64,000 bases of DNA from WRGA01 sp031553395 (GTDB lineage Bacteria; Bacteroidota; Bacteroidia; Bacteroidales; WRGA01), in contig JAVBLR010000003.1 of NCBI GenBank assembly GCA_031553395.1, positions 1-64,000 of the forward strand, given 5' to 3'. Positions 43,736 through 53,515 of this stretch are shown here, in pieces. Every line of letters begins with the position of its first letter. The stretch's first letter is position 1. Under the pieces are notes generated by a model. That model searched no databases, had not been told where the DNA came from, and saw nothing but the letters and a program-made list of their open reading frames with translations. The translations under genes were made by a program, and so were the position numbers.

Positions 43736-46014
43736 TGAATAAAACGGTATACTTGGTATTATTGGGGATTATTATCTCATTCAACTTACATTCTCAAATG
43801 CCTGTAGGCTCATGGCAAACGCATTTAGCTTATACGGCGGTAACACAAGTGGCAGAAAGTCATAATAAGGTTTTTGGTTTTGCGGACGGATCGCTTTATT
43901 CTTATGATAAAGAAGGAAACGAAGTAAAAACCTATTCCAAAATAACCGGATTGAGTGATAATACGATCAGGCAAATAGCATATAATAAAGATCAAAACCT
44001 ACTTTTTATTGCATACGAGAATGCAAATATTGATTTATTAATGAATGATGGGATTGTGAATATTCCTGATTTTATGAATACAGTAAGGTCAGGTGATAAA
44101 ACAATTTACAATATATATTTTTCTCAGAATTTGGCATATCTTTCGACAGGTATTGGTATTGTTGTTGTAGATATGGTTAAACGAGAGATTCCGGCAACAT
44201 ACCGTCTTGAAAAAGATAAGGTAACTCTTCCCATATATGGTGTTACAGAAATTGGCTCGGAAATATTTGCTTCTACCTCGAACGGATTATATAAGGCTAA
44301 TAAAAGCGATAATTTATTAGATTATCAAAACTGGAAATTAATAGAAGGGTCACCCGTTGGAACTCAATTAGTCGAATTTCAAGGGGAGTTATGTTTATTA
44401 AAAATATCAGATGGAGTCTATAGATATGCCAATTCTACTTGGTCAAAATTAGTAGATGATACCAATGTTAATTATTTAGCTGTTTCTAATAGGAAATTAC
44501 TTGCAGTAGCTCCTTGGGCGATATATTCCTATGATTCGCCAACGAATAGAAATATTATTTCAGGATTAAGTTCTGTTTCAGCATCGGTATATTCAATTGA
44601 TAATAATGGTACCTATTGGGTAGCCTCGGGAGATAATGGACTTGTATGTGTGAAAGGAGATGGAACAGTCGTAACAACAGGAATTAAACCGGATGGACCT
44701 GCAACAAATCGAATGTCAGAGGTGTTGTTTTCTCCAAGTTATGATAAGTTATACGTAGTTAGTGGAGGTCCAAGAAGATATAGTAAGGGAAATATAGGCT
44801 ACATAATGGGATATGATGGATCTGATTGGACTTTTATAAGAAGTCCTTATAATGACATGATAGGTATGTCAATAGATCCTCGGAATCCAAACCATTTTTT
44901 TGTAGGAACATGGCAGGATGGTTTGCTGGAATATGAAAATAATGAATTAAAAAAGAGGTATTATAAAGATGGCTGGATTGATGATGTAGACGGTGGAGGA
45001 ATAGCCTGGGTTTGTGGAACAGCATATGATAAGGATGCTAATTTATGGATGATAAATGTACTGGTTCAGAATGGAATAAAAGTATTAACAAAGGATGGAA
45101 CACATAAAAGTTTATACTTTAGTAATTTATCGAAGCGAGAAGCAACAAAGATTTTAATAACTTCTTTTGGCCAAAAATGGATAATCTCTGATTATAAAAG
45201 TTACACAGGAGTTATTATACTTGATGATAAAGGTGAGCTTAAAGATCAGAGTTCCGGAGCTTCGTATAAGGACTATTTAAAATTTTACGATCAGGATGGT
45301 AATTTAGCAGATGCGGCGAATTATTATTCAATCGTAGAAGATAGAAATGGTGCGATCTGGATAGGGACAGATAGGGGGCCAATAATCTTTAATAATGTGA
45401 AAAATAATCCGGATATTGCTTTTTCCTCAAATTTAACGTGTACAAGGATAAAAATACCAAGGAATGACGGTACTAATTTAGCTGATTATTTGTTGGATGG
45501 AGAACGTATAAATGCAATTGCAGTTGATGGAGGAAATAGGAAATGGATTGGAACTACTAATTCGGGACTCTATTTAGTTAGTGCAGATGGATTGCAAACG
45601 ATTCATCATTTTACAAGCGAAAATAGTCCATTGCTTTCTAATAATATCTTTTCATTGGCAGTTAACCCAAATACAGGAGAGGTTTTTATAGGTACTGATA
45701 AAGGTGTTATATCATATCAGGGCGATGCAATTGAAGGTAAATCGGATTTTTCAAATGTGTATGTTTATCCTAATCCTGTTAGACCTGACTATACCGGAAT
45801 AATTTCTGTTACAGGGCTTGTTGAAAATGCGAATGTAAAAATTACGGATATTAGTGGAAATCTAATTTGTGAAGGTGTTTCTCAAGGTGGTCAATTTAGT
45901 TGGAATGGTAAAAATAGAAATGGAGAAAGGGTAAGTACAGGAGTTTATCTTGTATATGGATCAAATAGTGATGGAAGTCAAAGTGTTGTCAGTAAAATAA
46001 TGTTGGTAAAATAA
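43735..46014 (+). CDS. porZ: Type IX secretion surface protein PorZ
   Basis: The protein has 759 residues: signal peptide (about 1-21), two seven-bladed propellers of the two-component-regulator type (blades such as NTIRQIAYNKDQNLLFIAYE, DRNGAIWIGTDRGPIIF, GGNRKWIGTTNSGLYLV) and a T9SS sorting domain at the end (VYVYPNPVRPDYTG ... GVYLVYGSN). This is the architecture of PorZ, part of the T9SS attachment complex that processes and anchors cargo on the cell surface. With PorG in the same window it shows a working T9SS, needed for the RHS-partner proteins. It is translationally coupled to rdgB. Confidence 0.9.
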   Translation: MNKTVYLVLLGIIISFNLHSQMPVGSWQTHLAYTAVTQVAESHNKVFGFADGSLYSYDKEGNEVKTYSKITGLSDNTIRQIAYNKDQNLLFIAYENANIDLLMNDGIVNIPDFMNTVRSGDKTIYNIYFSQNLAYLSTGIGIVVVDMVKREIPATYRLEKDKVTLPIYGVTEIGSEIFASTSNGLYKANKSDNLLDYQNWKLIEGSPVGTQLVEFQGELCLLKISDGVYRYANSTWSKLVDDTNVNYLAVSNRKLLAVAPWAIYSYDSPTNRNIISGLSSVSASVYSIDNNGTYWVASGDNGLVCVKGDGTVVTTGIKPDGPATNRMSEVLFSPSYDKLYVVSGGPRRYSKGNIGYIMGYDGSDWTFIRSPYNDMIGMSIDPRNPNHFFVGTWQDGLLEYENNELKKRYYKDGWIDDVDGGGIAWVCGTAYDKDANLWMINVLVQNGIKVLTKDGTHKSLYFSNLSKREATKILITSFGQKWIISDYKSYTGVIILDDKGELKDQSSGASYKDYLKFYDQDGNLADAANYYSIVEDRNGAIWIGTDRGPIIFNNVKNNPDIAFSSNLTCTRIKIPRNDGTNLADYLLDGERINAIAVDGGNRKWIGTTNSGLYLVSADGLQTIHHFTSENSPLLSNNIFSLAVNPNTGEVFIGTDKGVISYQGDAIEGKSDFSNVYVYPNPVRPDYTGIISVTGLVENANVKITDISGNLICEGVSQGGQFSWNGKNRNGERVSTGVYLVYGSNSDGSQSVVSKIMLVK

Positions 46015-46024
46015 AAGTTTCTAT

Positions 46025-47131
46025 ATGGATAATGAAACTATTGGTCTTGTTAAACAAAACAACGCATTCGATTTTTTACGTTTTTTTTTAGCTGTTGCAG
46101 TTTTATTATCTCATTTCAGTGTGTTAACAGGAAGTAATACACAATTTTGGACATCTTTTGGGAATTATCGAGTAAAAGGTTTTTTTGTTATAAGTGGATT
46201 TCTTATATTATTTAGTTTTTTACGATCAGATAATATCACTACTTATGCTAAAAAAAGATTAAGAAGGATATTTCCCGCTTATATAGTAGCTGTTATGCTA
46301 TGTGCGATTTTATGCATGTTTGTTAGTATATATGATTTTGAAGATTATTACTTATCATCTGATTTTTGCAAATACCTTGTTGCAAATTTATCAACATTGA
46401 ATTTCTTACACCCAACGTTACCTGGTGTTTTTATCTCAAATCCAATTCAAGCAGTAAATGGCTCTCTTTGGACAATAAAAGTAGAGCTTGCTCTTTATAT
46501 TTCGGTTCCTTTTATTTGTTATTTTATGAGTAAATGGAATAAAAAAATTGTGTTATTATCTGTATATATTATATCCGTAGTATCATATCAAATCTTCACT
46601 TTATTTGGCAATAAGTTTGGGGGTGATATTTATTTCTTATTAAGAAAACAATTTGTAGGGCAGATGTCATATTTTTATTCAGCTGGTGCAATATTAATTT
46701 TTTTTCGTCATTTTTATAAATATAGACTTTGGATACTTCCCTTTTCATTAATAATATGTTTATTGAAAGATATAAGTTATTTTTATTTTCTTGAACCAAT
46801 AGCGTTTTCTTCACTAATTATAGGTAGCGTATACAGCCTTCGCTTTTTAAATGGTTTCAAGAAGCTAGGAAATATTTCTTATGGTATTTTCTTGGTGCAT
46901 TTCCCAATAGTACAATTATTGGTATATTTTAGAGTTCATGAATACAATTATTGGGGAGCTTTATTACTATGTTTTGTTTGTTCAATATTTTTGGCTATTT
47001 TATCTTGGAATTACATTGAAAAACCATTTATACAAGGAAGAAAATTATTTATATTACAAATTCCTCACTACATACGCACCCAAATAGCATCCAAATATTG
47101 CCGGCATATAAGAAATCGTACCAACAGTTGA
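46025..47131 (+). CDS. Membrane O-acyltransferase (acyltransferase 3 family)
   Basis: The protein has 368 residues and about ten transmembrane segments. The N-terminus NAFDFLRFFLAVAVLLSHFSV carries the conserved histidine of the family, and NGSLWTIKVELALY matches the second catalytic region. Members transfer acetyl or other acyl groups to surface sugars. It begins 11 bases after porZ. Its C-terminal 26 codons overlap, on the opposite strand, the 3' end of tcdA (47054-47131). The target is unknown; the nearby polysaccharide locus is an obvious candidate. Confidence 0.85.
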   Translation: MDNETIGLVKQNNAFDFLRFFLAVAVLLSHFSVLTGSNTQFWTSFGNYRVKGFFVISGFLILFSFLRSDNITTYAKKRLRRIFPAYIVAVMLCAILCMFVSIYDFEDYYLSSDFCKYLVANLSTLNFLHPTLPGVFISNPIQAVNGSLWTIKVELALYISVPFICYFMSKWNKKIVLLSVYIISVVSYQIFTLFGNKFGGDIYFLLRKQFVGQMSYFYSAGAILIFFRHFYKYRLWILPFSLIICLLKDISYFYFLEPIAFSSLIIGSVYSLRFLNGFKKLGNISYGIFLVHFPIVQLLVYFRVHEYNYWGALLLCFVCSIFLAILSWNYIEKPFIQGRKLFILQIPHYIRTQIASKYCRHIRNRTNS

Positions 47132-47761
47132 TTTTTTATTTTTTTCTTCACTTACAATGATTGCATTTTGATTGGCTTGTTCAGAAGAAAAAACTACCGG
47201 GAATTTCTGTTTTGCATTTAATTTGCTTAAACGTTTACGAACAAATCTTGCCAAATTACAATTGTAAGATTCTGATATATCTGCTACTTTTATTTTAGAT
47301 GGATCAAGTTTTCCTCCTGCGCCCATTGATGAAATAAGAGGGATTTCCCGAATTAATGCATTATAAATTAAGAAAACTTTGGGGCTGAGAGTGTCAATTG
47401 CATCTACAACAAAGTCGTATTTTGTAGCATCTAATAATTCAGGAATACGTTCATCTTGTAGAAAAGTATTTATTGTGGTAAGATTTAAGTCAGGGTTTAT
47501 ATCTAATAATCTATCTCTTAAAATATTAACTTTTATATTTCCAACAGTGCTATGTAATGCTATTAATTGCCGATTGATATTGGAAGGTTGGACTATATCT
47601 CCATCAACAATTGTTATTCTACCTATACCGGTACGGCAAATCATTTCAGCAGCATAAGCGCCAACCCCGCCGACTCCGGCAATTAATACATGTTTGGATT
47701 TTAAATAATTAAGCCTATCTTTTCCTAACAATAATTCGGTTCTTGAAAACCATTCTTCCAT
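47054..47761 (-). CDS. tcdA: tRNA threonylcarbamoyladenosine dehydratase
   Basis: The protein has 235 residues. It is an E1-like ATP-binding enzyme that cyclises t6A37 in tRNA. HVLIAGVGGVGAYAAEMICRTGIG is the Rossmann nucleotide loop, VDGDIVQPSNINRQLIA the E1 signature, FVVDAIDTLSPKVFLI and SSMGAGGKLDP the TcdA-type core. It is downstream of the NlpC/P60 gene by 8 bases and converges on the acyltransferase with a 78-base overlap. Confidence 0.92.
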   Translation of the reverse strand: MEEWFSRTELLLGKDRLNYLKSKHVLIAGVGGVGAYAAEMICRTGIGRITIVDGDIVQPSNINRQLIALHSTVGNIKVNILRDRLLDINPDLNLTTINTFLQDERIPELLDATKYDFVVDAIDTLSPKVFLIYNALIREIPLISSMGAGGKLDPSKIKVADISESYNCNLARFVRKRLSKLNAKQKFPVVFSSEQANQNAIIVSEEKNKKSTVGTISYMPAIFGCYLGAYVVRNL

Positions 47762-47769
47762 TTTTCAGC

Positions 47770-48543
47770 TTATAAACGTTTTATTCCGGCAGTAAGATGA
47801 GTATATTTCTTTGAATCATTCGAATAAATACCTTTCTCATCCAATTGGTCTATCTTTACTTTTCCTGAAGCATGAATTAGTTGCTTGTTATTTAAAATAA
47901 TTCCAACATGGATTATCTTGTCATTCTCATTCTTGAAAAAAGCTAAATCTCCTGATTGAATTTCTTGAAATGGAATAGATATTCCTTTTTTAAATTGATC
48001 TTTTGCATCTCGGGGAAGAGATATCCCATGTAGTCTGAAAATGACTTGCGTAAATCCGGAACAATCCATTCCTAAGATATTTTTTCCGCCCCAAAGGTAA
48101 GGAACATTCAAAAATGTTTGTGCGGTTTGAACAAGAGGATAAGGATTATTAAAAGGTTGAATAAATTCTCCTTCTACGCAACGAAATGATTGGCCGGCTA
48201 TTGAAAAAGTATTTTGGTTATCGTTATACTGCCAAAGTATACTTCCGGCACTAAGATATATTAATTCTTGGGTTTCCGTTAGAATTTTAGCAAAAGGTGA
48301 ATTTACGATATGGGATTGGCTTTGAGAAAGTTCCTTAAATTCTTCTTCTGATAAATAGGATGCCATTTTTTCATCAATCCAACCAGAATATCCATCCAGC
48401 TGATTTTCAATTCTACACCATTTGGAGGTTGTTTCAGTTATTTTAAACAATTCTCCAAACAGCAACTGAGTAACCATCTCGTTTGTTTCACCAGGATTGG
48501 CTCGAACAGGAATTACAGAATTTAAGTTTATAGCACATTGCAT
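47770..48543 (-). CDS. NlpC/P60 peptidoglycan hydrolase with SH3-like domains
   Basis: The protein has 257 residues. Two bacterial SH3-like domains (about 1-120; VIPVRANPGETNEMVTQLLFGE) precede an NlpC/P60 cysteine-peptidase domain (about 130-250). Catalytic Cys is in GMDCSGFTQVIFRL, His in IIHVGIILNN and a further His in QLIHASG. Such gamma-D-glutamyl-diaminopimelate peptidases cut recycled murein peptides (YkfC-like). No signal peptide is visible, so a cytosolic recycling role is possible. It is co-directional with tcdA. Confidence 0.85.
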   Translation of the reverse strand: MQCAINLNSVIPVRANPGETNEMVTQLLFGELFKITETTSKWCRIENQLDGYSGWIDEKMASYLSEEEFKELSQSQSHIVNSPFAKILTETQELIYLSAGSILWQYNDNQNTFSIAGQSFRCVEGEFIQPFNNPYPLVQTAQTFLNVPYLWGGKNILGMDCSGFTQVIFRLHGISLPRDAKDQFKKGISIPFQEIQSGDLAFFKNENDKIIHVGIILNNKQLIHASGKVKIDQLDEKGIYSNDSKKYTHLTAGIKRL

Positions 48544-48557
48544 TTAAAGAAAATTTT

Positions 48558-48646
48558 TTACCGCTAAGGCCTCAAAGAAAACGCAAGGAACACAAAGTTA
48601 AAGAAAATTGCGCACCTTGCGAAAAACGTTGCGTTCTTTGTGGTTA
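48558..48646. repeat. Dispersed gcaaag-type repeat
   Basis: Words such as accgctaagg, cgcaaggaacacaaag and ttgcgttctttgtggtta are arranged as an imperfect inverted repeat related to the one at 22402-22499. It fills the gap between the NlpC/P60 and epimerase genes and may act as a terminator hairpin. Confidence 0.6.
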
Positions 48647-48652
48647 TATTTA

Positions 48653-49609
48653 TCAGAATAACCCTTTTTGATCACAATCAGCATACCAATCATTCAGTGC
48701 TGATTTTAAATCATATTGTAGTGAAAAATTATCTTCGATCAGTTTATGACCATCGATATTTGTAGAAATCATTAGCTTTTTCACTCTATCCGGATGAATT
48801 CCTAATTTTTTGAACCCAATAAATCCTAGAACTGCTGCTGCAAATTTCAAAAGACTACCATTTATAACCAATTTTGGAGGTTTTTTTCCAGCAATTTCAG
48901 ACATACTTTCTACAATCTGCTCAATGGAGTAAGCTGGACAATAAGTGAAATTGTACAATCTAACGCCATTATTGTAGGAATTGAAAATTTCTATTGCCAA
49001 CCGAACAAAATCCTTCACATAAACACTGGCTTTTATTGTATCCTTCCTTCCAGGATAAAAGAAAGCATTTCCTTTGATAGACTTGAAAAGTCTTGTATTA
49101 TTACCATTTTCCCCCTTACCAAAAACGACACCAGCACGAATAATCAACAATTTTCGTTGTTCCTTTTGTTTAGCTTGCCATATTCGTTGGATATACTCAG
49201 CAGTAAGTTTGGATATTCCATACGGTGTATTAGGCGTTGGTAACATATCTTCTGATTTTAAGTCCTCTGAAGTTCCATAGGGCGCAATAGAACTTGTGAA
49301 AATAATATTATTAATACCATGTTCTTCGGCAAAGGCACAAATATTCTCCGCTCCTTTTATATTCGTTTCAAAGTATTCGTAATCTTTATGTCCGGGAGTA
49401 CGATGTATTGCTGCTAAAATAAAAATAATATCATCAGATGAAAACGTGTGATTTATTTCTATTTTATTTCTGACATCAATAAAATTATCTGTTTCTGTTT
49501 TTATCAGATCAAAAGACAACACATTGTAATCTGTTGTCTCTTTTAAATAGTTTTTTAAATGAGTACCAATAAACCCGGCTCCTCCAAATATGATGATATT
49601 TTTACGCAT
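48653..49609 (-). CDS. NAD-dependent sugar epimerase/dehydratase
   Basis: The protein has 318 residues. An extended SDR with Rossmann loop IIFGGAGFIGTHLKNYL, the active-site Ser near IIFTSSIAPYG and YGISK (Tyr/Lys pair). It acts on a nucleotide-sugar 4-keto or hydroxyl centre; the exact sugar cannot be told. It is the last gene of the polysaccharide locus. A hydrophobic patch near residue 250 (KFAAAVLGFIGF) recalls UDP-sugar epimerases acting near the membrane. Confidence 0.8.
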   Translation of the reverse strand: MRKNIIIFGGAGFIGTHLKNYLKETTDYNVLSFDLIKTETDNFIDVRNKIEINHTFSSDDIIFILAAIHRTPGHKDYEYFETNIKGAENICAFAEEHGINNIIFTSSIAPYGTSEDLKSEDMLPTPNTPYGISKLTAEYIQRIWQAKQKEQRKLLIIRAGVVFGKGENGNNTRLFKSIKGNAFFYPGRKDTIKASVYVKDFVRLAIEIFNSYNNGVRLYNFTYCPAYSIEQIVESMSEIAGKKPPKLVINGSLLKFAAAVLGFIGFKKLGIHPDRVKKLMISTNIDGHKLIEDNFSLQYDLKSALNDWYADCDQKGLF

Positions 49610-49678
49610 TATTTAATTTAGAAAAACTGTTTAATTTTTTGATGTGCAATGAATTTCTTTCCACAAATCATAAAAATG

Positions 49679-50791
49679 CTATATTTTGGATGCAGTAATA
49701 CAGCTTTCAACAAAAGTTTTAAATTGAGAATTGAAACGAGTTGTATTAAATTGTTCCGCATGCTTTCTTATTGATTCTGGTAAAAAATCCATACTTCTTT
49801 TCTCAAATAAATTTACAGCATTAATGATAGCATCTGTCGTTTGAGAATCAAAAAACAATCCGGTTTCTCCATCTTTAACTGTTTCCAATACGCCTCCTTT
49901 TCCATATGCAATAACAGGTGTTCCAAATGCTTGTGCTTCTACGGGAACTATTCCGAAATCTTCTTCAGCAGCAAAAACGAATGCTTTAGCCTTTCCCATA
50001 TATTCGTGTAAAACATTATTTGGTTGAAATCCCATTAAAGTTATGTTCGGTTTTGCTTTGGACCTTATCTTTTTCATTTCGGGTCCATCTCCTATTACAA
50101 TTAGTTTCTTATCAGGCATTAAAGCAAAAGCCTCAACTATCAAATCAATCCTTTTGTAAGGAACGAGGCGAGAACATGTAAAATAGAAATTTTCTTTTTT
50201 TTCAACTAATTGAAAGTTTTCAACATCAACATTTGGATATATTGTCACAGCATTCCTATTATATACTCGTTTTATACGTTTTGCTATATAATTGGAATTT
50301 GCAATGAAATAATCAACCCTATTTGATGAGATTGCATCCCATACCCTTATTTTATGTAAAATACTTTTTGCTATCCAGCTTTTTAATCCTTTTTCAAGAT
50401 TTGCTTCTCTAAGATATTGATGATATAAATCCCATGCATACCGTACGGGAGAATGGCAATAACAAATGTGTAGCTGATTACTATTTACCATCACACCTTT
50501 TGCCACAGAAAAAGAAGAAGATATAATTAAATCATACTCTGAAAGGTCAAAATCTTCAATAGCTAAAGGAAACAATGCCAAATATGATCGATATTTTGTT
50601 TTTGCTTTGGGTAATTTTGCTATAAATGAATCTTTCACCCTTAGAGCTGGAATTCCAATTTGTTCTAAACAATCAGCATCTGATATTAAGGTGAATACAT
50701 CAGCATCGGGAAATAATGAGAAAATCTCTTTGAGCACTCTTTCCGCACCACCATAAGTAATTAACCAATCATGTATTAGGGCTATTTTCAT
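49679..50791 (-). CDS. Glycosyltransferase family 4 (WbaZ-like)
   Basis: The protein has 370 residues of GT-B fold. The N-terminus IHDWLITYGGAERVLKEIF is typical of GT4 enzymes of polysaccharide loci; the C-terminal domain has the retaining-transferase EX7E motif in EEDFGIVPVEAQAFGTPVIA. It probably adds one sugar, often mannose, to the undecaprenyl-linked repeat unit on the cytoplasmic face. It follows the second GT4 gene by 6 bases. Confidence 0.85.
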   Translation of the reverse strand: MKIALIHDWLITYGGAERVLKEIFSLFPDADVFTLISDADCLEQIGIPALRVKDSFIAKLPKAKTKYRSYLALFPLAIEDFDLSEYDLIISSSFSVAKGVMVNSNQLHICYCHSPVRYAWDLYHQYLREANLEKGLKSWIAKSILHKIRVWDAISSNRVDYFIANSNYIAKRIKRVYNRNAVTIYPNVDVENFQLVEKKENFYFTCSRLVPYKRIDLIVEAFALMPDKKLIVIGDGPEMKKIRSKAKPNITLMGFQPNNVLHEYMGKAKAFVFAAEEDFGIVPVEAQAFGTPVIAYGKGGVLETVKDGETGLFFDSQTTDAIINAVNLFEKRSMDFLPESIRKHAEQFNTTRFNSQFKTFVESCITASKI

Positions 50792-50797
50792 CTGATT

Positions 50798-51919
50798 TTA
50801 TTTTCTATTTAGTAAATCTTCAAATAATTTAATATGCTTATTTACAGATATTTGCCATGAAAATCTTTTAGCATGCTCTAATCCATTGGTTATAAGATTG
50901 TTTCGAAAATTTTCGTTAATAATGATATGTTTCATTTTATCATATATATCATTAACATTAAAGGGATCAAAATACAAAACTGCATTATCACATATTTCAG
51001 GCATACATGCTGCATTTGAAACAATTGCCGGACAGCCTAAAGATAAAGCCTCCAATGGTGGAAAGCCAAATCCTTCATAATAAGAAGGAAACACTAAGGA
51101 CAAAGCATTAGCGTATAGAATATTTAATTCATTATCCGAAATCCATCCGGTAAACATAACATGGTTTTTCAGTAATGGGTCATTATCTATCAAGTCAATT
51201 ACATTATTATCTCCAGTAATAAAACCCTCCTTTTTTCCAACTATAATAAAAAAGGGTTTTTCTTGTTTGTTCTTTTCACAATCTAATAATAATAGCTTAA
51301 ATGCAGCAATAGTCCTAACTAGATTCTTATGTGGTTTTACATTCCCTACAAATAAAAAATAAGGATTTTTATCTATTGAGTGTATATTAGTAGTGTGATC
51401 TTTTTCAATTGGTTTTACTCCATTATAAATTGTGGATATTTTATTTTCATATTCTTTTTTTGTATACTTAAGTATTTCATTCTTTGAAAAATTAGATACA
51501 GTGATAATATGATCTGAGATTTTTAAAGCTTGATCTATAACAATTTTTGAATATATTTTTTGAGGAATGCTTAAATCTTTATAAAAGGCCAAATGAAAGA
51601 CATCGTGTATTGTAGCAATTCTCGTCTTTGCTTTTATTGAGAACAATGGGATATTATAGTGAGGCGAAAAAAATATATCACATTTTGGTATAATTTTTGA
51701 AAATTCTAATTGTTCTGATATTGAATATATTGATTTATCAAAAGGAATAATCTGTAAATTCTGATTATTTAATTTTTCCTTTAATAAATGAGGGGAGCCT
51801 AGAAAGACAATTCTTTGAAAATAATTTATCATTTCAGGTAAAATATTTTGTAAATATCTTCCTATCCCTGATGAATTTATCATTCTAGCATCGATTACTA
51901 TTTGAGGTTGATTGTTCAC
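50798..51919 (-). CDS. Glycosyltransferase family 4
   Basis: The protein has 373 residues of GT-B fold. Opening IVIDARMINSSGIGRYLQNI, then YFLFVGNVKPHKNLVRTI and the EX7E region SYYEGFGFPPLEALSLGCPAI are standard GT4 features. The nucleotide-sugar donor is unknown. It lies between the polymerase gene and the next GT4 gene in the locus. Confidence 0.85.
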   Translation of the reverse strand: MNNQPQIVIDARMINSSGIGRYLQNILPEMINYFQRIVFLGSPHLLKEKLNNQNLQIIPFDKSIYSISEQLEFSKIIPKCDIFFSPHYNIPLFSIKAKTRIATIHDVFHLAFYKDLSIPQKIYSKIVIDQALKISDHIITVSNFSKNEILKYTKKEYENKISTIYNGVKPIEKDHTTNIHSIDKNPYFLFVGNVKPHKNLVRTIAAFKLLLLDCEKNKQEKPFFIIVGKKEGFITGDNNVIDLIDNDPLLKNHVMFTGWISDNELNILYANALSLVFPSYYEGFGFPPLEALSLGCPAIVSNAACMPEICDNAVLYFDPFNVNDIYDKMKHIIINENFRNNLITNGLEHAKRFSWQISVNKHIKLFEDLLNRK

Positions 51920-51959
51920 TAAAAACTATATTAGAGCAAATTTAAAATTAACTTGTGGA

Positions 51960-53204
51960 CTATTTAAATCTATTATTTATTGATACATTATTTTTTGACA
52001 GAATAGCTGTCATTATTCCAATTAAAAACCATATGTATTGAAAATAGGTTTGAACACCAAATGCTTGAGCTGCTATAAAAAGAATAATAAAATACTTAAT
52101 TATGTTTAATTTTGATTTTCTCCACATTTGAAAAAAAGGGAAAATAAATAACAATAAGCCTATAATTCCTACTTCAACCAAGAGGTTGACAACTCCTCCT
52201 AATCCAGTTAGGTCCCACTCTGTTACAGAGGGAAAAATTCCGCGATATTTAGGATCATTTCTTACTAAAGAATAGTTCCCGAGTCCTATTCCTAGCATCA
52301 GGTTATCTTTGATTATTTCAGGGACAATATAAGATGCTGCAATCCGCCCCATAATCAGATTAGTATCATTAGGTCTTGCGCTAAGTATTTCTTCTGCATT
52401 CTCATGACTATCCCAATAGAGGGATAGTCTGCCTAGTAAATCAAAATGGTTATTTAATATAAGAAATGTGAGTAGAATAAAGAATCCATATCGAATTACA
52501 AATTTTATTTTTAATTTATTGTATATCAATAGATAAATGATAAACATTGCAGACATAAAAAGAAACGCGGCTTTTGATTGAGATGCTAATATTAAGGATA
52601 TTGAAAGTATTGTCCAAATAATACTAAATTTAAATAAACTGCTTCTAAATAAAAAATAAAAAGCAACAAACAACCCAAATGGTCCACCCTCTATAAAACC
52701 TCCACACAATCGATTTCCTTGATTCATATCTACAAATGGAGCATTAATTCCTGCTAAACTCACTAAAAAGGCAAGAAGAAAGATTATAAAAAATAAAAAC
52801 ATGAATTTATCAATAATCCTCAAAAAGGTATTATTGAAATTTATTGAATGTTTAACTAGGATATTATGAATGAACAAACTGAAACATAAGCATCCTGTTA
52901 GTTGAATAAATCTAGATATACTAACTATTCCAATTTGTTTAAGAGTGCCTAAATTTGAATTTGGTGGGTAAAAGTTCAACCATAACAATACAATAAAAGA
53001 ACTAATCAGAAAAAAAGAAAAACATATCAGGATTCTTTGATAGAATTTTGTAACTATGATTGATTTTATATTAATTAATGAATATAAGATCAATAATAAT
53101 GAAAAAAAATCTCCAAATTTGATCTCATTTATTTTTAAATCAGTCATCTGCATAGATGACACAATCAAAAAAGCAAAAATATAATAAATGAGTTTTATTT
53201 TCAT
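51960..53204 (-). CDS. wzy: O-antigen polymerase/ligase-like membrane protein (Wzy)
   Basis: The protein has 414 residues and about 10-12 transmembrane helices with a large periplasmic loop around 265-330 (SLYWDSHENAEEILSARPND, GIGLGNYSLVRNDPKYRG). This topology and position point to the Wzy polymerase that joins repeat units in the periplasm. Sequence of such proteins is poorly conserved, so a ligase is also possible. Confidence 0.75.
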   Translation of the reverse strand: MKIKLIYYIFAFLIVSSMQMTDLKINEIKFGDFFSLLLILYSLINIKSIIVTKFYQRILICFSFFLISSFIVLLWLNFYPPNSNLGTLKQIGIVSISRFIQLTGCLCFSLFIHNILVKHSINFNNTFLRIIDKFMFLFFIIFLLAFLVSLAGINAPFVDMNQGNRLCGGFIEGGPFGLFVAFYFLFRSSLFKFSIIWTILSISLILASQSKAAFLFMSAMFIIYLLIYNKLKIKFVIRYGFFILLTFLILNNHFDLLGRLSLYWDSHENAEEILSARPNDTNLIMGRIAASYIVPEIIKDNLMLGIGLGNYSLVRNDPKYRGIFPSVTEWDLTGLGGVVNLLVEVGIIGLLLFIFPFFQMWRKSKLNIIKYFIILFIAAQAFGVQTYFQYIWFLIGIMTAILSKNNVSINNRFK

Positions 53205-53515
53205 TTAATGAGTATTACTAAATAATGCTTAGATACATTATTTCATGAAGAGTTATTATTCTATTAAAATTATATCAAAACTAATATATATTGTTTAATT
53301 ATCAAAATTATTATGAATTAGTATATGACAAGAAACATTCATAAGAGCTTGAAAAGCCTTTTTATCACCGTAGATTATCAACTAATGAAAAAGGTAATGA
53401 CCTTCTTACTTTCCAATTCACAAGTTGTATTTCGCTTACATATATTTTTGAAAATTTTACCTTTTAGGCATAAAAATGAATATCTAATTTTTGTCATGTG
53501 CAAAATGTAAACATG
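53205..53515. other. AT-rich gap between polymerase and GT2 genes
   Basis: No gene, repeat or promoter that I can support lies in these 311 bases. A 61-codon plus-strand frame within it shows no protein-like features. Confidence 0.6.

Noticed and set aside
53325..53510. 61-codon plus-strand frame between polymerase and GT2 genes
   Set aside because: No signal, motif or codon pattern; opposite to the operon; likely chance.
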